From Oceanobacter mangrovi (GTDB lineage: Bacteria > Pseudomonadota > Gammaproteobacteria > Pseudomonadales > Oceanobacteraceae): 64,000 bases of DNA. The stretch spans positions 64,001 through 128,000 of the forward strand of contig NZ_JAHXZR010000002.1 in assembly GCF_019740315.1 (NCBI RefSeq), given 5' to 3'. Under the pieces are notes generated by a model. The model did no database searches. It saw nothing but the letters and a program-made list of their open reading frames with translations, and had not been told where the DNA came from. Positions 1 through 10,142 of the stretch are shown here, in pieces (position 1 is the stretch's first letter; each line of letters begins with the position of its first letter). Position numbers and translations under genes: made by a program.

Positions 1-2
1 CC

Positions 3-128
3 AGTCGCGATGCTGTTACTGTGATTGCCACGGATCTGGGGTACGAATCGGCGTCGACCTTTATCAGCATGTTTCAGCGTTATCTTGGCATGACGCCAGG
101 GGAATATCGGAAGTCGCTGGCCAAATAG
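3..128 (+). CDS. AraC-family transcriptional regulator, C-terminal end (partial)
   Basis: Only the last 41 codons are inside the window; the gene begins upstream. The reading frame starting at base 3 gives the end of an AraC/XylS DNA-binding domain: the second helix-turn-helix (VIATDLGYESASTFISMFQR) followed by the classic tail YLGMTPGEYR, then a TAG stop. Nothing can be said about the effector domain or target genes. It is not obviously linked to the convergent membrane-protein gene that follows. Confidence 0.85.
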   Translation, partial: SRDAVTVIATDLGYESASTFISMFQRYLGMTPGEYRKSLAK

Positions 129-259
129 ATGACCAACGACACAACCGTCTCAAGCAATATGGGCGGGACAAGGCGGCGAATCCATACGGCGCTGATGTTT
201 GTTACGCCGCATGGATTGGCTGTGGATTAGGCCGTTATGAATTGGCCGCTGATCAGAAA

Positions 260-2152
260 TCAGGCCTTACCCACTTCTTCGCTGGCTTCGGCAGCTTCCT
301 GCTGCAAATAACCCGCGGCCTGGTCATTTTCCAGTTTCTGGGTGGTTTCCGTCGGAATCGCCCGTGACTGCTGGTTGATCTCATGAATCTGCGAAGCGTT
401 ACGCAGGTCGCGTTCGCTGGTGATCGCAGCGATGGACTCACGATCCTTGAGGAAGCTGATGACGTCGGCGCGAATGGCTTCCAGTTCTTCATCGTTCTTG
501 TGCATTTCCATGATGTAGCGCGGGTGTTCCAGGTTACGCATGCCTGTGGCGGCGTAGGTGCTGGAAATGATTCGGCTGACGATAATCCATGGTGTCACGC
601 TGGAACGTACCAGCACGTTGTCGGACTGGGTGGAGTCGTGGATGCCCTTGCCGGTAGTCATGCGGGATTCGCTGAAGGTACCTTCCATTTTTACGTAGAT
701 CAGGTGGCTCTCGAACTGCATTTCGGCAAAAAACACGTGCGCGACATTGGTCAGGATACGGGCGAAAGCGCGCACCAGAATGCTGGCCAGCAGCAGGTGA
801 ACAGCCGGGCTGGCAATGTCGGAAAAGTCTGCGCTACTGGTGAGGCGCATGGCGTGGGCGAAGCTGTCTGGCGCGACGCTGCGCAGGAAGGCGAACAGGC
901 CTGCCGCCTTGAAGGCAACCAGCATCAGCAGCGCGGCAGCACCAATGTACATCAGGTTGCCTATCAACAGGCTGACCATACGACAGCGTTCAAACAGGCT
1001 GCCGAGCTTCATGGCAGTCACGCGTGGCTGGATTTCCTGAATCATTTCGCCGAAGAAGCTGCCTTTGCCTTGCACCTGCTCTTTCAGGTCTGGCTCCAGC
1101 TCCTGATAAACCCGGTTCGGCACTTCCTTGTAACGGCGGTTGGCCATGACCAGGTTGTCGAGGTTGATAAATATTTCATTGGGGTGCACCGATTCCTGCC
1201 AGTTTTCCCGCAGTTCAGAGACTTCGACCTTAGGGTCGCTATAACTCAGACGGCGGGACAACATGACGCCGACCAGAACGCTGCAAACCAGAGCGCCGAT
1301 CAGAATGCCGCCGAGGTACAACACGGTATGCGGATCAGGAAGGAAAGCGGTCAGTTCCTTAACGGATTCGAGATCGATGTTGGTCATTCGCAGCAGCGCA
1401 CCCGTGGCCAATGCAGCGACCACTGGCAGTAGAATTGAGCCACCAATCACACGTACCAGCTCGGCACTGCCCATGCCCTTGATATTACGGTCAGCGGTGC
1501 GTTTGATCGAAGTACCAACAGAGCGCCATACCAGCAGCAGGTAAAGCGTCAGTGCTACAGAGTAGACCGGGAAGACGAACTCACCAATCTCACCGGCAAA
1601 ACCCGCCAGCGACACAAAGGCGGCAAAACCGTAGGCGATTAATGCCAGCAGGGTTTTGATCCAGGCGCCGAACAGCCGTTGGCTGAGGTTGCGAATCGGG
1701 TAGGGCATCAGTGTCAGACGTGGCAGCAGACTGTGAATCAGCCGTGCCAGCATGCCTTGCGGCTCGACAAAGGTGGAATTCTTGCGGCCCATCAGCATTT
1801 CTGTCAGCTGCTGACGGTTGTAGGCAACGTAGCGTGCTTCTTCGCTGGCAGTACTGCTTTCGGAGCGGGAATAGTTGTGAGCCAGCGAAGTCGGGTGATT
1901 ACGGCCAACAAAATAGCGCAGCATGGCAATAATACCGGCGGAGCAACTGCGGATGCCGGTGCCCAGTAACAGTAAGCCAAAAGAGACCAGAATCCAGCCG
2001 ACACCGGCATTGGTCTTCACCAGCGACGCCGCCTTGATCAGCAGAAAAACCCCCATCAGGGTTTCCAGCAGGCCCCGCAGGGTGGTGACCAGTCCTTCTT
2101 TCTTGAATGGATTTCTGAGTCCCAGATCGATGGACCCGTAATCGTATGCCAT
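260..2152 (-). CDS. large multi-pass membrane protein of unknown function
   Basis: 630 residues beginning MAYDYGSIDLGLRNPFKKEG. I chose the ATG at 2152 over the upstream one at 2191 because AAGGA lies 7 bases before it. Several hydrophobic stretches suggest about seven membrane segments (near residues 40-60, 70-90, 170-200, 205-225, 250-275, 290-315, and two more near 410-490), with a charged cytoplasmic loop of about 90 residues in the middle. The tail (about 80 residues) is polar, Glu/Gln-rich and probably coiled-coil. I do not recognise a catalytic motif or a named family. It lies alone on the minus strand downstream of the LuxR-type regulator gene, separated from it by a terminator, so it is probably its own transcription unit. 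Confidence 0.7.
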   Translation of the reverse strand: MAYDYGSIDLGLRNPFKKEGLVTTLRGLLETLMGVFLLIKAASLVKTNAGVGWILVSFGLLLLGTGIRSCSAGIIAMLRYFVGRNHPTSLAHNYSRSESSTASEEARYVAYNRQQLTEMLMGRKNSTFVEPQGMLARLIHSLLPRLTLMPYPIRNLSQRLFGAWIKTLLALIAYGFAAFVSLAGFAGEIGEFVFPVYSVALTLYLLLVWRSVGTSIKRTADRNIKGMGSAELVRVIGGSILLPVVAALATGALLRMTNIDLESVKELTAFLPDPHTVLYLGGILIGALVCSVLVGVMLSRRLSYSDPKVEVSELRENWQESVHPNEIFINLDNLVMANRRYKEVPNRVYQELEPDLKEQVQGKGSFFGEMIQEIQPRVTAMKLGSLFERCRMVSLLIGNLMYIGAAALLMLVAFKAAGLFAFLRSVAPDSFAHAMRLTSSADFSDIASPAVHLLLASILVRAFARILTNVAHVFFAEMQFESHLIYVKMEGTFSESRMTTGKGIHDSTQSDNVLVRSSVTPWIIVSRIISSTYAATGMRNLEHPRYIMEMHKNDEELEAIRADVISFLKDRESIAAITSERDLRNASQIHEINQQSRAIPTETTQKLENDQAAGYLQQEAAEASEEVGKA

Positions 2153-2372
2153 GAGAAATTCCTTAAAAATGATCAGACAGGTGTCAGACATATCCGGTCG
2201 TCACCTGTGCGGCAGGTGTTGGAAGATTAACCGCTTCAGCCTCTCTTACAACCGTAAGATATATTACGTTTTGTTAATTTTGGAAACCGGTCAGGTGAAG
2301 TCGCTTTTAAGGCTGTGAAGCAGTGCAGGCAGATGGCTTGTTTGATTGACAGTTCCAGTAAACCGGAAACAA

Positions 2373-2397
2373 AAAATCCGCCATAAAGGCGGATTTT
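2373..2397 (-). terminator. rho-independent terminator of the LuxR-type regulator gene
   Basis: A perfect 10-bp stem (AAAATCCGCC / GGCGGATTTT) with loop ATAAA. Read on the minus strand the hairpin runs into TTTTTT. It sits 24 bases past the stop codon of the response regulator gene (2421-3197). Confidence 0.9.
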
Positions 2398-2420
2398 CAA
2401 GAGCGCAGTGCGGTTATCAA

Positions 2421-3197
2421 TCAGCGACGTAAATACTGGTTGAAGTCGACGTTGCTGGCGGCCAGTACGGCCTGGATACGGTTGTGAACACTGAGCTTGC
2501 GCAGGATTGCGGAAACGTGGGCTTTTACGGTGGTTTCGGCAATCGACAGGTTATAGGCGATTTGCTTGTTGGATTCACCGTTGGCCATACGTTCCAGTAC
2601 CAATAGTTGACGGCGGGTCAGGCTGTTGAGCATTTCTGGTGGAATCTGGTTTTCTTCCTGCACACGTTTCTGCCGTGAGCGACCGTCGTCACTGGCGCGG
2701 ATAACGTCAGACGGCAGGTAAACCTGACCAGCTAACACCTGTTCCAGTGCCTGGGTCATTTTTTCCCGGGGCAGTGATTTGATGATAAAACCCACGGCGC
2801 CATAGGTCATGGCTTGCAGGACTACGCTTTTTTCCTCTTCCGCAGAAATGATCACCACCGGAATGGTTGGCGACTCATTACGCAACTGAATCAGGCCATT
2901 GAGGCCGTTCATGCCGGGCATGTTGAGGTCGAGCAGAATCAGGTCGAGGTCGTCCTGCTGTTCCGCCAGCGCGGCAGCATCTTCGAGGTTTTCGGCTTCG
3001 ATAATATCGGCGTTGGGATAACGGTTGCGGACGACATCAGCAATGGCTTCACGAAACAACGGGTGATCGTCGGCAATCAGCAGTTTGTAGGTGGTTCCTT
3101 CGGTTTCAGCGATGGCGCCGCTTGATGATGGCTTGGTGTCTTGCATTGCATCAGTCATAGGGGATTGGGTGCTCTGGCTGGCCTGGAGTGTCTGCAT
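2421..3197 (-). CDS. LuxR/NarL-type response regulator
   Basis: 258 residues. A receiver domain (about residues 38-155) has the acidic pair (LLIADDHPL), the phosphoacceptor Asp in [10 protein letters not shown], and the conserved Lys in [10 protein letters not shown] LuxR-type helix-turn-helix follows ([22 protein letters not shown] ... [14 protein letters not shown]). The start at 3197 (MQTLQAS) has GGGAG 8 bases upstream; the longer frame to 3266 lacks a good site. The Gln/Ser/Thr-rich N-terminal extension of about 35 residues is unusual. The layout resembles the AgmR/ErbR group that regulates alcohol and glycerol oxidation in Pseudomonas, but that assignment is by similarity of pattern only. 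No kinase is adjacent on its strand; the nearest is at 5950-7173. Confidence 0.85.
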   Translation of the reverse strand: MQTLQASQSTQSPMTDAMQDTKPSSSGAIAETEGTTYKLLIADDHPLFREAIADVVRNRYPNADIIEAENLEDAAALAEQQDDLDLILLDLNMPGMNGLNGLIQLRNESPTIPVVIISAEEEKSVVLQAMTYGAVGFIIKSLPREKMTQALEQVLAGQVYLPSDVIRASDDGRSRQKRVQEENQIPPEMLNSLTRRQLLVLERMANGESNKQIAYNLSIAETTVKAHVSAILRKLSVHNRIQAVLAASNVDFNQYLRR

Positions 3198-3494
3198 TGC
3201 GGCAACTCCCATAGTTTTATAATAGTTGTTGTAAGCATGGATCATTACAACCCGCAGGGGTGACATCAGGTATCCTACCTTGGATGACTCGATATTGTCC
3301 TAAAGTAGTAAAAATAGTGCAAATAGAGCCGTTTTTCACCTGTTTGAATCTGGTGGCGGGAATTTTCGGGAACTATTCCCCATCCCCCCCGGCTAGCCGT
3401 AACAGCCAGTCAAACCCTGTCTCTGGTGGCAGTTATTTCTGGACCACACTTAATCACAATGGCCTGACTGAAATAATAACAACAAGGCAATTTC

Positions 3495-5948
3495 ATGAAG
3501 AGTGCGGCGGATTTTTCCAGCTCAAAAATTTCCTTATCTAACGCAGGTTCTGGCCAGGGGCGGGCAGCGTTTGCCAGAACTTCGCTGGGTTGTTCCATCC
3601 TGCTGGCGACGGTTAGTCCTTTTGCCCTGGCGGAAGATCGCGACGACCCGATGGAAGAAATCGTGGTCACGGCGACGCCAATCGAAAGCGTTGGCATCAG
3701 TGCCAACAAGCTGGTGGCGCCGGTACAGCAGTTGAGCGCTGATGATCTTGAGCGTACCCAGGCCCAGAGTATTGCCGAGCACCTGAGGTACCAGCTGGGT
3801 TCAGTGACCATCAACGAAGCCATTAATAATAACTACCAGCCGGACGTGCAATATCGTGGTTTTACTGCGTCGCCACTGCTGGGGCTGCCTCAGGGCGTGT
3901 CGGTTTATATGAACGGTATTCGGGTGAATGAGCCGTTCGGTGACGCGGTTAACTGGGACCTGATTCCGACCGACGCCGTCAGCAGCATGGCGCTGCATTC
4001 CGGTTCCAACCCCTTGTTTGGTCAGAATACCCTCGGTGGCTCGCTATCGATGGCAACCAAGGATGGCTTTGACCATGCCGGTAATGAGCTGGAGTTGGGC
4101 GCTGGTCAGTATGGTTATCGTCAGGCCCAATTCCAGTCGGGTGGTTCGCGCTGGCTGGATAAGACAGCGGGTGTCGGCGGCGAAGTCGGTTATTTCCTGC
4201 TGCTGAATGGCGAGAAAGAAGATGGTTGGCGGGATCATTCCGGCAGCAATATTCGACAGGCCATGACGGTGTTGAGCTGGCGCAATGATGATTCCGAGCT
4301 GGATTTCACCGCGCTGGTGGCTAACAACCGTATGACCGGCAACGGTGCAGTGCCAGCGGCCTTGATGGAACTGGAAGGTCGTGAGGCTATTTATACCCAG
4401 CCAGACCAGACGGAAAACCGGCTGCACTTCTTTGCCCTCGATGGGGAACACTGGTTGTCGGATGATTTGCAGCTGGCCGGTAACCTCTACCTGCGCTCTA
4501 ATCTGACCAACACCCTTAACGGCGACGATTCCGACTACGAAGAATGTTTGAGCGGCAGCGAAGAAACCCTCTGTGAAGGCGATGATGACCAGGTGGGTGA
4601 GGCGGTTGAATTTGTTGGTTATGACGACGCTTCACTGGAAGCCATTGCCGCCGAGCTGGGGCTGGATGTTGATGCCGACGAACTCGACGGTACCCTCAAC
4701 ACTTCCCGTACCGAGCAAGACAGTCTGGGTTTGTCATTGCAGCTCAGCTCGTCCGCACCTTTGACCATCGGCTCGGATGATCTGGAAAACCTGCTGGCGG
4801 TGGGCTTCAGCTACGATCAGGCGGAGATTGATTTCCGCTCGCGCACGGAATTCGCGGTGCTGCGCAATGACTCGGCCAGCGACGACCGGGGTGTCAGCGG
4901 CATTGGTTTGTACGATGCGGAATCCGAAGTGCATCTGAAAACCCGCAGCCGCAATCTGGGGCTGTTTGTGACGGACACCCTGTCTGTCACGGAGCAGCTG
5001 AGCCTGACCGCCGGTGCCCGTTATAACCACACCCATATCCGTATGGACGACCAGCTGGAAGACGGCGAGGGTTCGCTGAATGGCAATCACAGCTTCCGCC
5101 GGATTAACCCCATGTTGGGAGCTGCCTACGAGCTGGATGCGATGAATCTGTACGCCAGTTACAGCGAGGCTTCGCGGGCACCAACACCGGCTGAGCTGAG
5201 CTGCGCTGACGAAAATGATCCTTGCAAGCTGCCCAACGGTTTTGTTTCTGATCCGCCGCTGAAGCAGGTGGTGACCAGGTCCTGGGAAGCCGGTGTGCGT
5301 TCCAATGCTGGTCAACCGCTGCGCTGGAGTGCCGGGGTTTTCCGCAGTACCAACCATGATGACATCCTGTTCCAGCAAGCCGGTGGTTTGCCGTCAGAAG
5401 GCTATTTCTCCAACGTTGGCAAAACCCGTCGGCAGGGCATTGAGCTGGGGCTGGTGGCTGAACTCGAAGCCGTCCGACTGGCCGCTGCCTACACCTGGAT
5501 GAAAGCAACCTTTGAAACCCCGTTTGTGTCATTCAGCCCGAATAATCCGCAAGGCACGAACCGTCAGGTTGAAGCCGGAGACAATATTCCAGGCTTGCCG
5601 GATCACGTCGTCAAGCTGGCGGCAGACTGGCAGGCGTTAGATGAGTTGTCTGTTGGGGCCGACTTGCAGTACCGCAGCAGTCAGTACTTCCGTGGCGATG
5701 AAGCCAACGAAAACGCCCAGCTGGCTGGTTACGCCATCGTCAACCTCCGGGCTGGCTGGGAACCATCTGAGCGGCTGGAAGTGTACGGTCGGGTGGTTAA
5801 CGTCTTCGACCGGGAATACGAAACCTTCGGGGTTTATGGCGAGGCTGACGAAGTGCTGGAGACGGCTTACCCGGGCTTTGATGAAGACCGTTTTGTTGGC
5901 CCGGGCGCACCGCGCACCTTTAAGGCAGGCATAAAAGTGGCGTTCTGA
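3495..5948 (+). CDS. TonB-dependent outer-membrane receptor
   Basis: 817 residues. A long N-terminus with a hydrophobic segment (SLGCSILLATVSPFALA) ends in a likely signal-peptidase site near residue 46, then a TonB box (EEIVVTAT), a plug domain (to about residue 175, with NPLFGQNTLGGSLSM), and a 22-strand-type barrel ending in KAGIKVAF, as expected for outer-membrane insertion. The start has AAGG 7 bases upstream. An acidic insertion (about residues 345-400, Asp/Glu-rich, two Cys) lies in what should be an extracellular loop and could bind a cation. The gene ends 1 base before the histidine kinase gene, so the two are cotranscribed. Substrate unknown; a metal or amine-related ligand is suggested only by the copper amine oxidase downstream. 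Confidence 0.9.
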   Translation: MKSAADFSSSKISLSNAGSGQGRAAFARTSLGCSILLATVSPFALAEDRDDPMEEIVVTATPIESVGISANKLVAPVQQLSADDLERTQAQSIAEHLRYQLGSVTINEAINNNYQPDVQYRGFTASPLLGLPQGVSVYMNGIRVNEPFGDAVNWDLIPTDAVSSMALHSGSNPLFGQNTLGGSLSMATKDGFDHAGNELELGAGQYGYRQAQFQSGGSRWLDKTAGVGGEVGYFLLLNGEKEDGWRDHSGSNIRQAMTVLSWRNDDSELDFTALVANNRMTGNGAVPAALMELEGREAIYTQPDQTENRLHFFALDGEHWLSDDLQLAGNLYLRSNLTNTLNGDDSDYEECLSGSEETLCEGDDDQVGEAVEFVGYDDASLEAIAAELGLDVDADELDGTLNTSRTEQDSLGLSLQLSSSAPLTIGSDDLENLLAVGFSYDQAEIDFRSRTEFAVLRNDSASDDRGVSGIGLYDAESEVHLKTRSRNLGLFVTDTLSVTEQLSLTAGARYNHTHIRMDDQLEDGEGSLNGNHSFRRINPMLGAAYELDAMNLYASYSEASRAPTPAELSCADENDPCKLPNGFVSDPPLKQVVTRSWEAGVRSNAGQPLRWSAGVFRSTNHDDILFQQAGGLPSEGYFSNVGKTRRQGIELGLVAELEAVRLAAAYTWMKATFETPFVSFSPNNPQGTNRQVEAGDNIPGLPDHVVKLAADWQALDELSVGADLQYRSSQYFRGDEANENAQLAGYAIVNLRAGWEPSERLEVYGRVVNVFDREYETFGVYGEADEVLETAYPGFDEDRFVGPGAPRTFKAGIKVAF

Positions 5949-5949
5949 T

Positions 5950-7173
5950 ATGAATGTGATTGCCCGCATCCTGCTGATGGTCAACGGCGCGTTTTTGCTG
6001 GCGTTGGCTTTCAGTCTGTTTTCCCTGCTGGAACAGGGCCGCAGCGATGTGATTCGTGAGCAGCAAGCCATGAAACCTGTGGTCGAAGCTCTGATCCAGT
6101 CGGGCAAGCCGCAGGAAATACTGGCTCTGGTTGGCACCAGCTTGCGCCATGTGCGCTTGCTGGAAGATGCCTCTAGGACCGAGCTGGCTGTACCGAACTG
6201 GTTCGAACAGCTGTTCGATCATCCCGGCCGGGGTTATCAGCTGGCGTTTACCGGCAGTAACGGTGAAAAGCGGATTCTGGTGCCGGACGACAGTGATGAG
6301 ATTCAGGAAGTGTGGGAGTCAGCCAGCGGGGTATTCTGGCTGTTTCTGCTGGCGGCGTTGCTGTCGAATCTGGCCATTTATCTGGGGTTGAAAACCGGCC
6401 TCAAGCCGGTGGCCGACGTGCTGAAAGCGCTGGAGCAGATTCAGCGCGGCGAGTTACAAACCCGATTGGGGAACTATGCCTTGCCGGAAGCCCGCCAGGT
6501 GGCTGAGCACTTCAATCATATGGCGCAGGCACTGCAACAGGTGCGGGAAGAAAACCGCCAGCTGACCCGTACCATTATGAACGTGCAGGAACATGAACGG
6601 GCGGCGCTGGCGCGTGAGCTGCACGATGATCTTGGCCAGCAGGTCACCGCGATGCGGGCTCAGGCCTTTCTGGTGCCGTATCAGGCGGGCCAGAGCAGCG
6701 ATTTACAGCAAACTTCCAGCCGCTTGTTGCAGGGCTGCGATGCCATCCAGAGCGGCTTTCGGCGCATTATTCATAACCTTTACCCGGTGCTGCTGGAGCA
6801 ACTTGGTTTGCAGGCTGCGATTCAGGAATTGCTTGATGGCCTCGAAGACGCCGGGCCGGTGCAATGCCAGTTGCTGGGCGACTGGCCGCACCTCGATAAC
6901 GAAGCGGCGTCGCAGTTGTATCGGCTGATTCAGGAAGCCGTTCATAACGCCATTCGCCATGGTCAGGCCTCGGAACTGATTGTCAGTGCCGAACGGCTGG
7001 CAGATGCTGGCTGGCAGTTTTGTGTTGTCGACAATGGCATCGGATCAGAGGCTATTGCGGCCGGATTTGGGATTCGTTCGATGCAGGAGCGTGCGGCCCT
7101 GTTAGGTGGCGACTGTCAGATTCATTCACAACCCGGCAAGGGCACCCGGGTCGAGGTCAGACTGGCGTCCTGA
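5950..7173 (+). CDS. NarX/DegS-type sensor histidine kinase (HAMP, HisKA_3, HATPase)
   Basis: 407 residues. Two membrane segments (about residues 5-27 and 120-142) bracket a short periplasmic sensor region of about 90 residues; a HAMP linker follows, then a dimerisation/phosphoacceptor helix with ERAALARELHDDLGQQ (His225), and a C-terminal ATPase domain (IQEAVHNAIRHGQA N-box, VVDNGIGSEA, GFGIRSMQERAALLGG). It follows the TonB receptor gene by one base and is followed after 119 bases by a response regulator gene, its probable partner. The small periplasmic domain and the cotranscribed receptor suggest it senses something linked to the receptor's substrate. Confidence 0.92.
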   Translation: MNVIARILLMVNGAFLLALAFSLFSLLEQGRSDVIREQQAMKPVVEALIQSGKPQEILALVGTSLRHVRLLEDASRTELAVPNWFEQLFDHPGRGYQLAFTGSNGEKRILVPDDSDEIQEVWESASGVFWLFLLAALLSNLAIYLGLKTGLKPVADVLKALEQIQRGELQTRLGNYALPEARQVAEHFNHMAQALQQVREENRQLTRTIMNVQEHERAALARELHDDLGQQVTAMRAQAFLVPYQAGQSSDLQQTSSRLLQGCDAIQSGFRRIIHNLYPVLLEQLGLQAAIQELLDGLEDAGPVQCQLLGDWPHLDNEAASQLYRLIQEAVHNAIRHGQASELIVSAERLADAGWQFCVVDNGIGSEAIAAGFGIRSMQERAALLGGDCQIHSQPGKGTRVEVRLAS

Positions 7174-7292
7174 CAGACTTTCACCAACAATAGTCTGACT
7201 ACTCTTCCAAGTGCTGTGGCCAAGTGGGGTGGTTAAGCGGGTGTGATAAAGCAGGCGTGGCAAAGCGGATATTCCGGAGTAGAAGGCAGGGA

Positions 7293-7919
7293 ATGAAAAT
7301 TTTATTGGCGGATGATCATGCGGTGGTACGGCAAGGCTATCAGGCGTTATTGCAGGCGTTGATCGCCGACGTTGAGCTGGTCGAAGCCGCTTCCGGCACC
7401 GATGCTGTGTTGCTGTTTATTCAGCAGCGGCCGGATGTGGTGGTGCTCGACATCAATATGCCGGATATGTCTGGCATTGAAGCCTGCAAACAGATTTGCG
7501 GGCTGGACCCGCAGGCGCGCATTCTGATGTTCAGCATGTATCAGGAACCGGCCATGGTGCGTGAGGCTTTGGCGGCCGGAGCCAGTGGTTATCTGTCGAA
7601 ATCCAGTTCGCCGCAATTGATGGTCACGGCCGTTCAGCAGGTTTATGCCGGTGAGCAGTTTATCGACCCGGATATGGCTTCGCGGCTGAATCTGGGTGGG
7701 CGGGTCAGTCAGATGCCATTGGAAGCAACGGGCGTGTTGGCCGCCTTACCCGCTCGTGAGCGTGAGATTGCTGATCGTTTGCTGGAAGGCAAAACCAATC
7801 AGGTGATTGCTGATGAGTTGGGTATCAGCCCCAAAACGGTTGCCAATCGCGCGACTGTGATTCGGCAGAAATTCGGGGTCGGCAGTACTGCGGAGATGGT
7901 GCGCAAGTTGTTGGGATAG
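7293..7919 (+). CDS. NarL/FixJ-type response regulator
   Basis: 208 residues. The start MKILLADDHAVVRQGY at 7293 is preceded by GCAGGGA; the longer frame from 7224 adds residues unlike the family. The receiver domain has the acidic pair (ADDH), phosphoacceptor Asp53 (VVVLDINMPD) and Lys in YLSKSSSPQ. The C-terminal LuxR-type domain reads LPAREREIADRLLEGKTNQVIADELGISPKTVANR. Most likely phosphorylated by the kinase encoded just upstream. Candidate targets are the receptor-kinase operon itself and the amine oxidase gene that begins 175 bases downstream. Confidence 0.92.
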   Translation: MKILLADDHAVVRQGYQALLQALIADVELVEAASGTDAVLLFIQQRPDVVVLDINMPDMSGIEACKQICGLDPQARILMFSMYQEPAMVREALAAGASGYLSKSSSPQLMVTAVQQVYAGEQFIDPDMASRLNLGGRVSQMPLEATGVLAALPAREREIADRLLEGKTNQVIADELGISPKTVANRATVIRQKFGVGSTAEMVRKLLG

Positions 7920-8094
7920 CGGTGTCTCGGTCGGGCTGCTGTTGAAATCCATTTGTTGGCTTTGTCACTGGCAGAGCTGTATCCCGCCAGTTTGATTGTC
8001 TTTGATCAATAAAATCTTGCCACTTTGCGATAAAGGCTCAGATGCGCTCTCCCTAGCATGAAGGCATTGTCTTTCGTGTATCAGGAGAAGCCCC

Positions 8095-10104
8095 ATGAGT
8101 GATAGCTGTTGTTCCTCTGCCAAGGAATCCATTCTCAAAGCTGCGGTAGCCGAGCATCCACTGGACCCGCTGACGTTGTCTGAGTTGTCGTTGGCGGCCG
8201 CCATTCTGAAAGAATCCCAGGGGCTGGGTGACTCCTGCCGTTTCCCGTATTTGCAGCTGCAGGAACCACCGAAAGAGGAAGTACTGGCCTTTGAGCCGGG
8301 CCAGCCGTTTTCGCGGGTGGCCTTCGCGACGGTGTTGGATAAAGCCAGTGGCGAGATGTTTGAGGCGCTGGTCGATCTCAACAGCAAGCAAGTTACCGAC
8401 TGGCGGCAGCTGGACCCGGAAGTGGTGGGTCAGGCCCCGATCATGGTGGAAGAGTTTTTCACCTGTGTTGAGATTGTGCAGAACGACCCGGACTGGCGTG
8501 CGGCGGTCAAACGTCGCGGTCTGACCGATGCGGATATCGAAAACATTCAGATTGATCCCTGGTCATTCGGTTATTTTGGCGACGATCCCAAATACAAGGG
8601 CAAGCGCCTGATGCGCGGGGTGGCATTCCATCGCGACAAATTCACCGATAACGGTTATGCCCATCCGATTGAGGGTCTGGTGGCGATCATCGACCTCAAT
8701 GAAGGCAAGGTGATTGAGCTGCTCGACGACGGTAAAAACACGCCAATACCAACCACCAAGCGGAACTATGACTCACCGTCGTTAGGCGAGCCGCGGGATA
8801 CCGTCAAACCGCTGCATATCGTTCAGCCGGAAGGGGTCAGCTTTCAGGTGGATGGCTGGAAGGTCAGCTGGCAGAACTGGGAATTCAGGGTCGGTTTTAC
8901 GCCTCGTGAAGGTCTGACGCTGAATCAGCTGAGCTATCACGACAAGGGTAAAAAACGGCCGATTATCTACCGTGCCAGTGTCACCGATATGGCGGTGCCG
9001 TATTCGGATACCGCGCTGAATCATTATTGGAAATGCGCCTTTGATGGTGGCGAATACGGTCTTGGCCGCTTGGCGAATCAGCTGGAACTGGGCTGTGACT
9101 GTCTGGGGGCGATTCACTATTTTGATATTCCGGCGGTGGACGACAAGGGCGAAGCCTTTGTGATGAAAAACGCCGTTTGTATGCATGAGGAAGACTACGG
9201 CACCTTGTGGAAGCATTACGAATTCCGCACCGATGTCTTTGAAGTGCGTCGCTCGCGCCGGCTGGTGATCAGCTTCTTCTGCACCGTGGGCAATTATGAC
9301 TACGGCTTCTACTGGTACCTGTACCAGGATGGCACCATTCAGATGGAAACCAAACTCACCGGGATTATCCAGACGGCTGGCATGGTGCCAGGTACTACGC
9401 CGGGTTATGCGGCTGGCAAGGTGACGCCGGAAATCTATGGGCCGTCGCATCAGCATTTCTTCAGTGCTCGCTTGCATATGATGCTCGACGGCGAACAGAA
9501 CACGGTTATGGAAACCAACTTCAGCCCTTGCGAAGACGCCGAACAGAATCCCTGGGGGAACGTCTTCAATACCTCCATTACACCATTGCAAACTGAACAG
9601 CAGGCTGCTCGCCAGGCCAATGGTCAGACGGGCCGTTTCTGGAAGGTGATCAACCCCAACGTCAAAAATTCGGTTGGCAACCCGACGGGCTACAAGCTGG
9701 TGGCTGAGCATAATCCGGTGATGTTGGCGCGGCCGGGCAGTTATATCGCCAAGCGCGCGGGATTCGCCAGTAATCATGTCTGGGTCACGCCATATGACCC
9801 GAACGAGCGTTATGGCACCGGCATGTACCCGAACCAGAACAAGGGTGATGGTCTGCCGTATTACATTCAGCAGGATCGTAATGTCGAAAATACCGACATT
9901 GTGCTGTGGCACACCTACGGCCATACCCATATCTGCAAACCGGAAGACTTCCCGGTAATGCCGGTGGAATACGTTGGTTTTCATCTCAAGCCCAATAACT
10001 TCTTCGACCAGAATCCCGCCATGGATTTGCCGGGTGGCAAAGACCATCGCAGCGTGGGTGTCGCTGATGAAGCCGGCTCCTCGTCCTGTTGTGGCGAAGG
10101 CTGA
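8095..10104 (+). CDS. copper amine oxidase (primary-amine oxidase, TPQ-dependent)
   Basis: 669 residues, normal length for the family. It oxidises primary amines to aldehydes with release of ammonia and hydrogen peroxide. The topaquinone precursor Tyr401 is in the signature TVGNYDYGF; the catalytic base is probably Asp317 (FDGGEYGLG); copper ligands are His452 and His454 (HQHFFSARL) and His612 (HTHICKPEDFPVMPVE). AGGAG lies 7 bases before the ATG. There is no signal peptide, so the enzyme should be cytoplasmic unless exported in another way. Odd: Cys pairs at both extreme ends (MSDSCCSS near the start, SSSCCGEG at the end), not part of the known catalytic core. Neighbours suggest control by the upstream two-component pair and/or the AraC/EutR-like regulator at 11016-12011, as FeaR controls tynA in E. 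coli. Confidence 0.95.
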   Translation: MSDSCCSSAKESILKAAVAEHPLDPLTLSELSLAAAILKESQGLGDSCRFPYLQLQEPPKEEVLAFEPGQPFSRVAFATVLDKASGEMFEALVDLNSKQVTDWRQLDPEVVGQAPIMVEEFFTCVEIVQNDPDWRAAVKRRGLTDADIENIQIDPWSFGYFGDDPKYKGKRLMRGVAFHRDKFTDNGYAHPIEGLVAIIDLNEGKVIELLDDGKNTPIPTTKRNYDSPSLGEPRDTVKPLHIVQPEGVSFQVDGWKVSWQNWEFRVGFTPREGLTLNQLSYHDKGKKRPIIYRASVTDMAVPYSDTALNHYWKCAFDGGEYGLGRLANQLELGCDCLGAIHYFDIPAVDDKGEAFVMKNAVCMHEEDYGTLWKHYEFRTDVFEVRRSRRLVISFFCTVGNYDYGFYWYLYQDGTIQMETKLTGIIQTAGMVPGTTPGYAAGKVTPEIYGPSHQHFFSARLHMMLDGEQNTVMETNFSPCEDAEQNPWGNVFNTSITPLQTEQQAARQANGQTGRFWKVINPNVKNSVGNPTGYKLVAEHNPVMLARPGSYIAKRAGFASNHVWVTPYDPNERYGTGMYPNQNKGDGLPYYIQQDRNVENTDIVLWHTYGHTHICKPEDFPVMPVEYVGFHLKPNNFFDQNPAMDLPGGKDHRSVGVADEAGSSSCCGEG

Positions 10105-10142
10105 AGCCGGGTTGTCAGGCTGCTCACGTCGACAATAAGGTC

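Noticed and set aside
383-1432. Long open frame (349 codons) on the plus strand opposite the membrane protein gene
   Set aside because: It is antisense to a gene with clear membrane segments and a good ribosome-binding site; its translation is Gln/His/Ala-rich without domain-like order, a codon-bias shadow.
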